Source of the DNA: Struthio camelus
Taxonomy: Eukaryota > Chordata > Aves > Struthioniformes > Struthionidae
Assembly (NCBI RefSeq): GCF_040807025.1
Contig: NC_090967.1
Location: 7,432,001 to 7,496,000, forward strand
Length of the DNA: 64,000 nt
Reading direction: 5' to 3'
Shown: one piece after another, positions 10,152 through 21,000 of the stretch
Position numbering within the stretch: position 1 is the stretch's first letter
How the letters are laid out: each line of letters begins with the position of its first letter
Notes under the pieces: generated by a model
Seen by the model: the letters and a program-made list of their open reading frames with translations, nothing else
Database searches by the model: none
Told to the model about the DNA's origin: nothing
Position numbers and translations under genes: made by a program

Positions 10152-12512
10152 CACAGCCCTGGGGAGCTGAGCTGCCTTTCCCGGGTGCTGAGCTCCCTTT
10201 CCCGGGTGCTGAGCTCCCTTCCCGGGTGCAGAGCTCCCTTTCCCCGGTGCAGAGCTCCCTTCCCAGGTGCAGAGCTCCCTTCCCAGGTGCTGAGCTCCCT
10301 TTCCCGGGTGCAGAGCTCCCTTCCCAGGTGCTGAGCTCCCTTTCCCGGGTGCTGAGCTCCATTCCCAGGTGCTGAGCTCCCTTTCCCGGGTGCTGAGCTC
10401 CATTCCCAGGTGCTGAGCTCCCTTCCCAGGTGCTGAGCTCCCTTTCCCGGGTGCAGAGCTCCCTTCCCAGGTGCTGAGCTCCCTTTCCCGGGTGCTGAGC
10501 TCCATTCCCAGGTGCTGAGCTCCCTTTCCCGGGTGCTGAGCTCCATTCCCAGGTGCTGAGCTCCCTTCCCAGGTGCAGAGCTCCCTTCCCGGGTGCAGAG
10601 CTCCCTTCCCAGGTGCTGAGCTCCCTTTCCCGGGTGCTGAGCTCCATTCCCAGGTGCTGAGCTCCCTTTCCCGGGTGCTGAGCTCCCTTCCCAGGTGCTG
10701 AGCTCCCTTCCCAGGTGCTGAGCTCCCTTTCCCAGGTGCAGAGCTCCCTTTCCCGGGTGCAGAGCTCCCTTCCCAGGTGCTGAGCTCCCTTTCCCGGGTG
10801 CTGAGCTCCATTCCCAGGTGCTGAGCTCCCTTCCCAGGTGCAGAGCTCCCTTCCCAGGTGCTGAGCTCCCTTTCCCGGGTGCTGAGCTCCCTTCCCAGGT
10901 GCTGAGCTCCCTTCGCGGGTGCTGAGCTCCCTTTCCCGGGTGCAGAGCTCCCTTCCCGCGTGCTGAGCTCCCTTTCGCAGGTGCTGAGCTCCCTTCGCGG
11001 GTGCTGAGCTCCCTTTCCCGGGTGCTGAGCTCCCTTTCCCGGGTGCTGAGCTCCCTTCCCAGGTGCTGAGCTCCCTTCGCGGGTGCAGAGCTCCCTTCCC
11101 AGGTGCAGAGCTCCCTTCCCGGGTGCAGAGCTCCCTTCCCAGGTGCTGAGCTCCCTTTCCCGGGTGCTGAGCTCCATTCCCAGGTGCTGAGCTCCCTTTC
11201 CCGGGTGCTGAGCTCCATTCCCAGGTGCTGAGCTCCCTTCCCAGGTGCAGAGCTCCCTTCCCGGGTGCAGAGCTCCCTTCCCAGGTGCTGAGCTCCCTTT
11301 CCCGGGTGCTGAGCTCCATTCCCAGGTGCTGAGCTCCCTTTCCCGGGTGCTGAGCTCCATTCCCAGGTGCTGAGCTCCCTTCCCAGGTGCTGAGCTCCCT
11401 TCCCAGGTGCTGAGCTCCCTTTCCCAGGTGCAGAGCTCCCTTTCCCGGGTGCAGAGCTCCCTTCCCAGGTGCTGAGCTCCCTTTCCCGGGTGCTGAGCTC
11501 CATTCCCAGGTGCTGAGCTCCCTTCCCAGGTGCAGAGCTCCCTTCCCAGGTGCTGAGCTCCCTTTCCCGGGTGCTGAGCTCCCTTCCCAGGTGCTGAGCT
11601 CCCTTCGCGGGTGCTGAGCTCCCTTTCCCGGGTGCAGAGCTCCCTTCCCGCGTGCTGAGCTCCCTTTCGCAGGTGCTGAGCTCCCTTCGCGGGTGCTGAG
11701 CTCCCTTTCCCGGGTGCTGAGCTCCCTTTCCCGGGTGCTGAGCTCCCTTCCCAGGTGCTGAGCTCCCTTTCCCGGGTGCTGAGCTCCCTTCCCAGGTGCT
11801 GAGCTCCCTTCCCAGGTGCTGAGCTCCCTTCCCAGGTGCTGAGCTCCCTTCCCAGGTGCTGAGCTCCCTTTCCCAGGTGCAGAGCTCCCTTTCCCGGGTG
11901 CAGAGCTCCCTTCCCGGGTGCAGAGCTCCCTTCCCAGGTGCTGAGCTCCCTTTCCCGGGTGCTGAGCTCCATTCCCAGGTGCTGAGCTCCCTTTCCCGGG
12001 TGCTGAGCTCCATTCCCAGGTGCTGAGCTCCCTTCCCAGGTGCTGAGCTCCCTTCCCAGGTGCTGAGCTCCCTTTCCCAGGTGCAGAGCTCCCTTTCCCG
12101 GGTGCAGAGCTCCCTTCCCAGGTGCTGAGCTCCCTTTCCCGGGTGCTGAGCTCCATTCCCAGGTGCTGAGCTCCCTTCCCAGGTGCAGAGCTCCCTTCCC
12201 AGGTGCTGAGCTCCCTTTCCCGGGTGCTGAGCTCCCTTCCCAGGTGCTGAGCTCCCTTCGCGGGTGCTGAGCTCCCTTTCCCGGGTGCAGAGCTCCCTTC
12301 CCGCGTGCTGAGCTCCCTTTCGCAGGTGCTGAGCTCCCTTCGCGGGTGCTGAGCTCCCTTTCCCGGGTGCTGAGCTCCCTTTCCCGGGTGCTGAGCTCCC
12401 TTCCCAGGTGCTGAGCTCCCTTCGCGGGTGCAGAGCTCCCTTTCCCCGGTGCTGAGCCCCCTCCGCGGGTGCTGAGCCCCCTCCGCGGGGGCCGAGCCCC
12501 TCTGCGGTGCCG
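10152..12512. repeat. Minisatellite with 20/21-bp unit and higher-order structure
   Basis: About 115 tandem copies of a unit near GGTGCTGAGCTCCCTTCCCA (20 bp) or the same with CTTTCCC (21 bp). Recurrent variants are CTGAG/CAGAG, CTCCC/CTCCA, CCCAGG/CCCGGG, and rarer CGCGGG and CCGCG forms. Each unit carries the palindrome GAGCTC. The variants repeat in the same order over long distances: the rare CTTCCCGCG unit occurs at 10952, 11644 and 12297, spacings of 692 and 653 bp, with matching neighbours. The array is therefore built of roughly three large blocks plus partial ones. At the right edge it decays into GAGCCCCCTCCGCGG units that merge with the PLPPR3 5' region. Confidence 0.97.
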
Positions 12513-12785
12513 CCCCGGCCCCGCCCGGCCCTTTGTCTGCGCCCGCCTCGGGCCCCGCCGCCTTCCCGAGCCCCCGGCGGCGGCTCAGCGCCCCGGAGCG
12601 GGGCGGGGGGGGCGGGTGGGGGGCGGGGGCGCCGCGGGGGGGGGAGGAGGGAGGAGGGGGGGGAGGAGGGAGGAGGGGGAGGAGGAGGAGGAGGAGGAGG
12701 AAGCAGCCGCGCTCCGCGCTCCGCCGAGGCAGGAGCATCCCCGCTCCAGCCGGAGCCCCCGGCCGCCGCCCCCGGCCCCGCCGAG
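12513..12785 (+). promoter_or_regulatory. PLPPR3: PLPPR3 CpG-island 5' region with probable non-coding first exon
   Basis: Very GC-rich DNA with a GGA/GGGGGA purine stretch at about 12600-12702, then a CCGAG|gtgagt splice donor whose exon side ends at 12785. A non-coding exon ending here would join the next exon at 13179 (acceptor ccccacag), which contains the start codon 28 bases in. The transcription start is not determined. The purine-rich stretch could form G-quadruplexes. The minisatellite abuts this region without a gap. Confidence 0.55.
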
Positions 12786-12926
12786 GTGAGTGGGGGGGGG
12801 GACCGAGACCGGGGCCTCCCTGCCCGCCCCCCCCGTTGCCCCCACCTTCCCCCCCCCCAATTTCCCCCCCCCTTTTCCTTCCCCTCGGGGAAGTTTCTGA
12901 GGGGCCGCGGTCAAGGCGAGGGGGCA

Positions 12927-12944
12927 GGTTGCCGGGCGGCAACC
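12927..12944. promoter_or_regulatory. PLPPR3: Perfect 18-bp inverted repeat with X-box half-sites
   Basis: GGTTGCCG, two G, then CGGCAACC: a perfect palindrome with a 2-base centre in PLPPR3 intron 1. The halves GTTGCC and GGCAAC are ideal RFX half-sites, but with a 4-base gap, wider than usual. Just downstream, CCTGTCGCGATAG occurs twice (12953-12965 and 12972-12984). Confidence 0.4.
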
Positions 12945-13206
12945 CTCCCACCGCCTGTCGCGATAGAGCAGCCTGTCGCGATAGCCGTGCCTCGGCCCCA
13001 CCTGTTGTGACACGCCCCCCCCCCCCCCACCCTGAGGGTGGAGGGACCCATTGCAGGGGATTTTTTTTTTGGGGGGGGGGGGTCGAGGACCTGCTGCCCC
13101 TGGTGGGGTGAAGCTGGATCAGGCCCCCCCCGGCACCTTGCCGCCGGGTCGGACGCTGACGGGCACCTGCCCCCACAGGGTGAAGGCGCAGCCCGGCCCC
13201 GGCACC

Positions 13207-16200
13207 ATGATCCCCCCCAAGGAAAAGGCCAAGGCGCCCAAGGACAGCATGACTCTGCTGCCCTGCTTCTACTTCGTGGAGGTAGGTGCGGGGTTGGGGC
13301 GGGGGGTCGGGGTGGGGGGGGGGGCCAAGCCCAGCAGTGCTGAGCAGGGCCCGTTCTCAGCCCAGCATGGGATTTGCATGGAGGGGACAAGGGGGGTGCC
13401 CCATCCTGGGTCGGGGGGGCACGCTGCATGATGCTGGGACCATCGGAGCCCCTCGGTTGGGGGGGGGGCTCTGTGCACCGTCCCCCCCCAAACCATCTCT
13501 CCGGGGGGGGGAGGGGGGGGCCCTGAGCCAGCGCCGCGGTCCCAGCTCGCTCCTGCTCACCCCCAGCTGCCCATCGTGGCCTCCTCCATCGTCACGCTGT
13601 ATTTCCTGGAGCTGACGGACCTCTTCAAGCCGGCCAAGGTGGGCTTCCAGTGCTACGACCGGGCGCTCTCCATGCCCTACGTGGAGACCAACGAGGAGCT
13701 CATCCCGCTGCTCATGCTGCTCAGCCTGGCCTTCGCGGCCCCCGCGGCCTCGGTGCGTCCCGGGCTGCGGCCAGGACGGGGTGGGGACGGGGCTGGCCGC
13801 CCTGGCCTGGAGACTTCCCAGCCTGGGACACAGCCGGGTTTCGGGGCCCCGGTGCAGCCCGTCGCGGGAAGCCTGGCGGTGCCCAGCCCCCTGCAAAGCC
13901 CCCCCAGAAGGTGACTCATGCCCCCTCCCGGGGTGGCCTGGCGCCCCGCTGAGCTGCCGGTTCCTCCCCAGATCATGGTCGGGGAGGGCATCGTCTACTG
14001 CCTGCAGTCCAGGCTGAAGGGCCGCGGCGGCGCCGAGGGCAGCATCAACGCCGGCGGCTGCAACTTCAACTCCTTCCTGCGCAGGACCGTAAGGTTTGTG
14101 GGTACGTTGTGCCGCCGCCCCCGCGGGAGCCCTGCCGTCCCCGGGGGTTTGTCCGAGGGGCTGGGAGCGGGGACAAGGGCGGCAGCGTGCGGGACGCGGC
14201 GCCAGCACGGGCTGCAGGTCCTGCCCCTTGGTGGGTCCGCTCGGGACGGGAGCTGCTGGGCAGCCAGGCTGGAGCAGAGCAGCGGGGTGCCGGGAGCGCG
14301 CGGCGGGGCGCGCGCCCATTCGGAGCCAGGGTGACGCGCTGCCCCGCACCCGCCGCCCCAGGCGTCCACGTGTTCGGGCTCTGTGCCACCGCCCTGGTGA
14401 CCGACGTTATTCAGCTGGCCACCGGCTACCACGCGCCCTTCTTCCTGACCGTCTGCAAGCCCAACTACACGCTGCTGGGCACCCCCTGCGACGCCAACCC
14501 CTACATCACCCAGGACATCTGCTCGGGCCCGGACAAGCACGCCATCCTGTCCGCCAGGTACCGCCGGGAAGGGGCGCGCGTGCCGCCGTCACCCGTCCCA
14601 CCCCGTCCCTCCGGATCAGGCCTCGCCAACGCTGCCCTGTTGTCTCCTTTGCAGGAAGACTTTCCCATCTCAGCACGCAACGCTTTCCGCTTTCGCGGCC
14701 GTCTACGTCTCGGTGAGTTGGCTGGCGTTGCCCGCCGCCCTGGGACGCGCTCGCAGGCATCCCCGCCTGCCGCGGGGCGTCCGCGGCACCGGCCTCCCTG
14801 CAGCATCCCTCTGCGTGGCGGCCGGCGCGGATCCCCCGCGCGGACGCGCGCCTGGTGGCGGGGGCGTGCATGCACGGCCGCGCGCGTCGAAGCGAGACCT
14901 CGCCGCCGCGGGCTGCCACTAACCGCCTGCCCCCACCCCGCCGCCTCCGCCAGATGTATTTCAACTCCATCATCTCGGACAGCACCAAACTGCTGAAGCC
15001 CATCCTGGTCTTCGCCTTCGCCATCGCCGCCGGCATCTGCGGCCTGACCCAGATCACCCAGTACCGCAGCCACCCCGTCGACGTCTACGTGGGCTTCCTC
15101 ATCGGCGCCGGCATCGCCGCCTACCTGGTGAGCGCCGGTGGCCCGCGCGCCCCGCGGCCGGCGCCCATCCTCGTGGCGGCCGGGTGCGCCGCGGGGCGGC
15201 GGGACGGGATGCACGCTGACCCCGTCCCTGTCCCCTCCAGGCGTACCACGCGGTGGGTAACTTCCGCCCGCCGGCCGAGCGGGCCCCGGCCGCGCCGCCC
15301 GCCAAGGACGCGCTGCGGGCGCTGACGCAGCGGGGCCACGACTCCGTCTACCACCAGAACAAGTCGGTGAGCACCGACGAGCTCAACCCGCCGGGCCGGC
15401 TGGAGGGGGCGGCCCGGCCGGTGCCGCGCGAGAAGAACTCCCTGGGCAGCCTCAAGCGGGCCAGCGTGGACGTGGACCTGCTGGCCCCCCGCAGCCCCAT
15501 GGCCAAGGAGAACATGGTGACCTTCAGCAACACCCTGCCCCGCGTCAACACGCCCTCCATGGACGACCCGGCGCGGCGGCACATGACCATCCACGTGCCC
15601 GTGGACGCCTCCCGCTCCAAGCAGCTCATCACCGAGTGGAAGCAGAAGTCGCTGGAGGGCCGGAGCATGACGCTGGCCGAGGAGGCCGGGGCCCGCGGGG
15701 CCGACGACGGCGTCCCGCCCTCGCTCTACCCCACGGTGCAGGCGCGCGGGGCCGAGCGGGCGCCGGCGGGGCCCCGCGTGCTGCTGCAGCCCCGGCCGGG
15801 CGCCTCGCAGCTGGTGCACATCCCCGAGGAGAGCCAGGGCGGCCCCGGGGGGCCGGCGGGGGCCGGGGCGGCCGCCCGGGCCAAGTGGGTGATGGTGGCG
15901 GAGAAGGGGGCCGCCCCGCGGCTGGCCAACCCCCCGCCGCGCCTGGTGCAGGTCATCGCCATGTCCAAGCAGCCCGGCGCCGCCGGCCCCCGGCACTCGG
16001 AGACCTCCTCGTCCTCGGCCAGCTCCGACTCCTCGCAGTACCGCTCGCCCTCGGAGCGGGACAGCGGCAGCATCGTCACCATCGACGCCCACGCGCCCCA
16101 CCACCCCGTGGTGCACCTCTCGGCCGGCAACGGGCCCTGGGAGTGGAAGCTGGCGCCCAAGGGCTCGGAGGGGCCCGAGGCCGTGGAGCTGGGCGAGCTG

Positions 16201-16467
16201 GGCCGGGAGCGCCGGGGCGGCCGGCCGGCCGGGAGCGCCGGCCCCTCTCCCGGCTCCTCGCTCAGCGACGCGGAGCAGGACGAGCCGCGCTACGGCAGCG
16301 CGGCGGCGGCGGGGGGCGGCGGGGGGGAGGCCGAGGGGGCGCTGGGCACGGCCAGCCGCGACTCCACGCTGCGCAGGAAGCCCGCCGGCGAGAGGGACGG
16401 GCGCACGGACCCCGAGGCGGACAACTACTACCGCAAAATGCACGCCGGGCGGAGGTTTAAGGATTAA
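13207..16467 (+). CDS. PLPPR3: Phospholipid phosphatase-related protein type 3 (PRG-2), complete
   Basis: Seven coding exons: 13207-13281, 13567-13752, 13972-14101, 14362-14557, 14655-14712, 14954-15127 and 15241-16467 (TAA). The product is 681 aa; human is 718. It opens [20 protein letters not shown] and continues with six hydrophobic segments, encoded up to 15127, of the lipid-phosphate-phosphatase fold. In place of the catalytic motifs one reads VCKPNYT, SQHATLS and QYRSHPVDV. The PSGH motif and the full active-site set are missing, as known for this family, so it is a pseudo-phosphatase. The last exon codes a long cytoplasmic tail (408 aa), with [33 protein letters not shown] and [18 protein letters not shown] matching human. 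The poly-glutamate stretch of the mammalian tail is not present. The family acts in neuronal plasma membrane, in axon growth and branching. Start chosen by homology and by the GGCACC context. Confidence 0.96.
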
Positions 16468-17026
16468 CCGCGGCGGCCGCGTCCCGCCGTGCCCCCGGGC
16501 AGCGCCTCCCGCCCGCCCCGCTGGGCCTTTCCAGGCACTTTGACCTTTTTATTTCTTTTCCCCCCTTCCCTTTTTTCTCTAACACAGGTGCTGATGGGTT
16601 TTTTTTTGGGGGGGGGGTGTAATTTATTGGGGGATTGTAAAGCTGCCTGCAGGGAGGGTGGGGGGAGCAAAGGGCATCGGGGAGGGGGCGGCCGGTCCCG
16701 GCTGGCGGGGGGATTTCGGGGGCGGGCGGCGGAGGCTGCCGGCGCTCCCGCGGGGAGCGGAGCCCGGCCTGGCGCAGCCGGTTGGTTTTCGGGGGCGGGA
16801 GGGGGGCGTGCGCCCGGGGCCGGCGCTGGCCGAAGCGGCCGGGGGCCGGTCCGGGAAGGGTTTCCCGCCGGCCCGAGGGAGCCCGCGGCCGGTCCCGGCG
16901 CTGCCCCGCGCGCCCCGGCCGGTGCCAGGCGTCCCCCGGGCGAGGGGCCGGGCGCTGCCGCCCGGGCCGAGGTTTGGGGCGGGAGCGGGGGGCGCCCGCA
17001 GGCTGGAACCGCCGCGGTTTTAAGCC

Positions 17027-17032
17027 AATAAA
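17027..17032 (+). terminator. PLPPR3: PLPPR3 polyadenylation signal AATAAA
   Basis: First canonical hexamer after the PLPPR3 stop, giving a 3'UTR of about 0.57 kb. The UTR itself is GC-rich. Confidence 0.75.
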
Positions 17033-17714
17033 GAGGTGAACGCTGGCGGGCTGGGCTGCTGCGCGGACCGGAGCAGGGGGCCCCTTCGGCTCCGCTCCGC
17101 GCTGGCGGCTGCCGCGGGGCCCCCCGTGCCCGGCGCCTCCAGGAAGAGGGCGACGGGCGGGCGGCACCGAACCGCTCCTGCCAATTGGAGTAAGGGTGCA
17201 CGTGCCGGGGCCTCGGCCTCGCAAACGTATGGATTATCCCGCGTAACCCTGACTCTCTGCGCTGGACGAGCCGGGCGGGGATGAGCGGGGGGATTGGTGG
17301 CGCGGGCGGCTGGGGGCGCGCGGCGGGTCGGGGCTGCGCCGAGGGTGACGGCGGTGGGCGAGCGGCGACGGAGAAGCGAGGCGCCCGGCGCGGGAGCCGG
17401 CCCTTACGGCACAGATCGGCGCGAATCCTGCCCTCGAGCGCGGCCCAGCCCCCGGCTGCGCCTTCGGGCCGGGGCTCCCGGCTGCTGCTGCAGCAGCGCG
17501 GGCGCCCCAAAGCCGGGCGAGAAGGGCGAGCGGCGCGGGCCCAGCGATGCCACCAGAGTGCTGGCAAGCCCCAAGCGCCCCGGGACGGCCTCTCCGCCCC
17601 CTCCCCGGGCGGCTCTCGGGGGTGGGAACGGGCGCCCCAGCCCCAGCGGTTCTCACAGCTCATTAAAATGACTAATGGTTTCACACTCCGCTTCACGCTT
17701 TCTCTGACCGAGCA

Positions 17715-17728
17715 GTTCCCATAGCAAC
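17715..17728. promoter_or_regulatory. X-box (RFX) motif GTTCCCATAGCAAC
   Basis: Half-sites GTTCCC and AGCAAC around AT match the RFX X-box pattern well. It sits at the end of a CpG-rich patch about 0.7 kb past the PLPPR3 polyA signal. Function is inferred from the motif. Confidence 0.5.
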
Positions 17729-19521
17729 AACCATCCCCTGCTCCCGCAGCCGCCGCATCCCCGGCGCCCCGCCGGACCCCCAGCCGCCCCGCCGGACCCC
17801 CGACCGCCACACACTGCAGCCCCCTCCACTGCCCACAGCGGGGAAGCCCCCGCGCACCACCAGCGGGGCCCCGAGCATCCCTGGTCCAAGGTGCCAGGCT
17901 GCCGCACCGTCCCCGGGCGCCCCGGCCGGGCTGCAGGGCAGCACCCAGGGGAGCTCTGCACCCCCACGCTGGCCTCAGCCAGGGTGAAGGACGCCCACGG
18001 GACCCATCCGGCTCTTCTGCTGCTCCAGCCCAGCCAGGCTGCTCTCCCACCGCCCCGAGGCCGGGGTGACGGCAGCAGCCCCCTCCCGCCCGGGGCAGCA
18101 GCGTGGGGCCACGCAAGCCTCCCTGCCACCCCTCAGCCCCAGCAGGAAGGAAACGGAGGTGACATGGGAGCCCACGGTCGGGTTAAGGGCACAGCAGTCC
18201 CCTCCTGCCCGCAGGCGGGACAGAGCAAAGTCACCTCTGCGGGAAAGATGGGGCGATCGGGCACAAGCTGGATGCTGCATCTGAGATTCTCCAGCCAGAA
18301 AAGCTGCTGGGGGAGCTGAGAGCTCCGGGTTCCTGGGGGATTTGGGTGAAGCACACCCAGTTCCCAGGCAGCCCAGGAAAGCCCCCAGGCACGCGGCAGC
18401 AACCCAAGCAAGAAGGGGGAAACACAACCCCAGAGCAAGCTCATGCTTCCCAACGCCCTCCGTGCTGTAAACCATGGGAAAGGCCAGGCTCTGCGAGCCA
18501 AACCAGACAAAGGGTTTTGTCGCCCATCCTGCTTCAGAACAGCCCTACTGCTTGGATGCACTGCTTACCCTCCTTCCCTGCTCCTGGGCTTTATTTGCCC
18601 CTAGGGCTGGCACTACTGCAATAAAGCCCTTTGCTTTCCTAGACTATTTATGCTAAAGAAAATGAGCCGCCAGCTCGACAAGTATCCCACGCTTAAGGCG
18701 TGACTTTTTGACTGCTCTAACATCCACTTTCAGTCTGCAACAGACCTCGGTATGGGACGAGGTCCTGAAGATTGCAACCTTCCTCCCCATGCGGCAGCGT
18801 TAAGGCAGTTTCTACAGCGCTTCCCTCTCCAAAGACCTTTGCGAGATTTTTGACTACGCTATGGATACTTAGCAACAGTCGGTCTTTGGCAAATATTGGT
18901 TCAAGCTCCAACAGCATTAGCAGCTTTAGAAACGTTACTCAAAAGCAGGCAGTACCCTTTCCAGCCCGTGCTCAGAGGCACGCTCTGAGCATCAGCAGTA
19001 CTATTTACAGAGCTGGCAGTTAAGCCAAGTTAGCCAAAATTCACTTTCCCTGGCCGAAGATGCTCAGATGCTTGGAAAGACCGGCTTTTCACATCAGCAC
19101 ATTGAGGTGCAGGGAGCCTCTCCTCCCACGTAGAGCAGGAGCTGCTGTGGACGATCTGTTGGATCCGAGAGCCAATGAGAATATCGTGCTCCGGCTGGAA
19201 AATCTAGGTTTCCTTAAGTCAGCACTTTCCAATAAAGACATCTTTAAAAAAGGTTTCAGCACATTATCAGAAAAAAGGTGGCCTAATTACGAGCACAGGT
19301 AAGAGCAGGCGGTGCCCTGCGACAGCGACGCCTGGGCAGAGGTGTGCTGCCCCGGGAGGGCTGCGGCACGCTCCGAGAACAAAACCCCGGCCGGTGCCAA
19401 GCAGTGGCCGGAGGCTGGCCGAGGGCCAGGGACCAGCCTCTCCGGGCTCCGCCTGACGGAGTCGCAGCCTCCGAGCGCACGCTCGCCCGAGTGCACGCAC
19501 GCACACTCGGCCCCGCGCTGG

Positions 19522-19535
19522 GTTTCCATGGCGAC
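19522..19535. promoter_or_regulatory. X-box (RFX) motif GTTTCCATGGCGAC
   Basis: GTTTCC-AT-GGCGAC, reverse complement GTCGCCATGGAAAC, agrees with the RFX consensus. It is the first of two such motifs 128 bp apart. Confidence 0.5.
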
Positions 19536-19649
19536 GAGCAAGGCCACTTCGCTGCATGCGGTGCGATGCAGCAAGTGCATGTGCGCAGGGGGAAGGGATG
19601 CAGGAACCACTCGCGCAATTCAGCCCCCCCCCAGCCCTGAAACGCAGCC

Positions 19650-19663
19650 GTTTCCATGGAGAC
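19650..19663. promoter_or_regulatory. X-box (RFX) motif GTTTCCATGGAGAC
   Basis: GTTTCC-AT-GGAGAC, reverse complement GTCTCCATGGAAAC, agrees with the RFX consensus. It is the second of the pair, 128 bp from the first. Confidence 0.5.
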
Positions 19664-20977
19664 CCAGCCCGGAGCACACGCTCTTGCCCATCCCCTCCAT
19701 CGATATTTGCTTTGCCTCGAGTGCAAGAGCTAGGAGGCCGTCATTACTGCAGCAGCCAGCTAATTAGCATCTCCTGGCAGTCCAGCTGCCAGAGGGACAG
19801 GGACACCTGGCCTGACCAGGTTCCTCCTCAGCTCGGGCTTTTCACCCCCGTATACCAGCCCCATGCCCCTGGCCTAGGCTCAGGGCAGAGTAGGGAGGAC
19901 CCGGGCGCAGTCGCTGCGCACTGCTGCTCAGGAGAGCTCTTTTCCGGACACAAGATCAGGTTGCAACAAACTGCCTGTCATTAGTGAGCAACCACCACCT
20001 GGAGGGGGGAAATAATCAAAAGTGAAGCTTCCAGGCAAAAATTATAACATCTAAGCCTGAACTTCTTATAACCCATAGCCCTCTTACAAGGGAACTTCCT
20101 GAACCAAAGCACTAGCAATTAGCTTGCTCATTCCTGGGGGGTGATGATGCATACAGCATGGCTTTATTTTCACACAGGCATCAAGATGGGTGAGGGAAGA
20201 GGCAGCTGTTACAAATCCTATTATACCTTCAAGGAACAACAGTGATCTCTTTTAGTAGCCTAAGGCTCCTGAAGAATCCAGCTCAGTAACCTTGGAGCTG
20301 AAGTCTATATCGAGATGCCTATAAAATAAGCTAGCGTTTAATGCTAATGTATTCAACACAAAGGAAATGCAGCCAAAGGATAGAAAACAGCAGAGCCACA
20401 AAAGCAACAACTCAATACGTTTATTCTTTATATCCTGAAACCCATGGGAAGCTATTCAAATGCAACAACGTTTTCAGCTATCATCTATCAGCTCTGGCAT
20501 GAGGTGTGAGCGCTCACTGCTGCACGATACGCTGCATTTCTATTTTAGAAATCTGCGGCGAGGAGCCTCTGGCAGCTCACAGCACCAAGCCCACTTAAAG
20601 GAAGTGGCACAAAGCAACAAAGCATGCTGGGTGCACACCTCAAGGAATCAGCTTCTGCATTTTAGATTTCTGGTGTAGAAGACAAAAAACCCCACCCACC
20701 TCAGAAGCCATACGCCAGTTCTGCAGCCAACCTGTCACTACCGGAAGTGACCTACTCGGTCACCTTTCCCATTATGCAAAGACAGCTTTGTTCACCGGTA
20801 TTTTCCATTAAGCATCTGGGTTTCCACTGCTTCCCTTTGCCATCCTAAGATATTCATAGTATAAAAATTTGGGAGTCTCATACCTGGAACTTCAGGTCTC
20901 CCTCCTTGATATCCAAACGTGCTCTGAGGTCTCCGGTCTACATCAAAGAGCATTTACTTTTGGAGGAGAGAAAAAGG

Positions 20978-21000
20978 AAAAAAAAAAAAAAAAAAAAAAA
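20978..21000 (+). repeat. A23 homopolymer
   Basis: Uninterrupted run of A in intergenic DNA. Nothing resembling a retrocopy lies directly upstream. Confidence 0.85.

Noticed and set aside
10152-12512. Array considered as a CRISPR-like or protein-coding repeat locus
   Set aside because: Units are contiguous without unique spacers, and the genes around it are eukaryotic. It is a minisatellite.
9967-13176. 1069-codon minus-strand open frame across the minisatellite
   Set aside because: The repeat unit has no stop in any minus-strand frame, so the frame is a by-product of the array. It runs on through the antisense of the PLPPR3 5' end and shows no domain.
18717-18917. 66-codon minus-strand frame in the PLPPR3-PTBP1 interval
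   Set aside because: Short, with no recognised motif and no splice or promoter support.
20978-21000. A23 run considered as a processed-pseudogene or LINE tail
   Set aside because: No coding remnant or LINE-like sequence lies directly upstream, and no flanking target-site duplication was seen.
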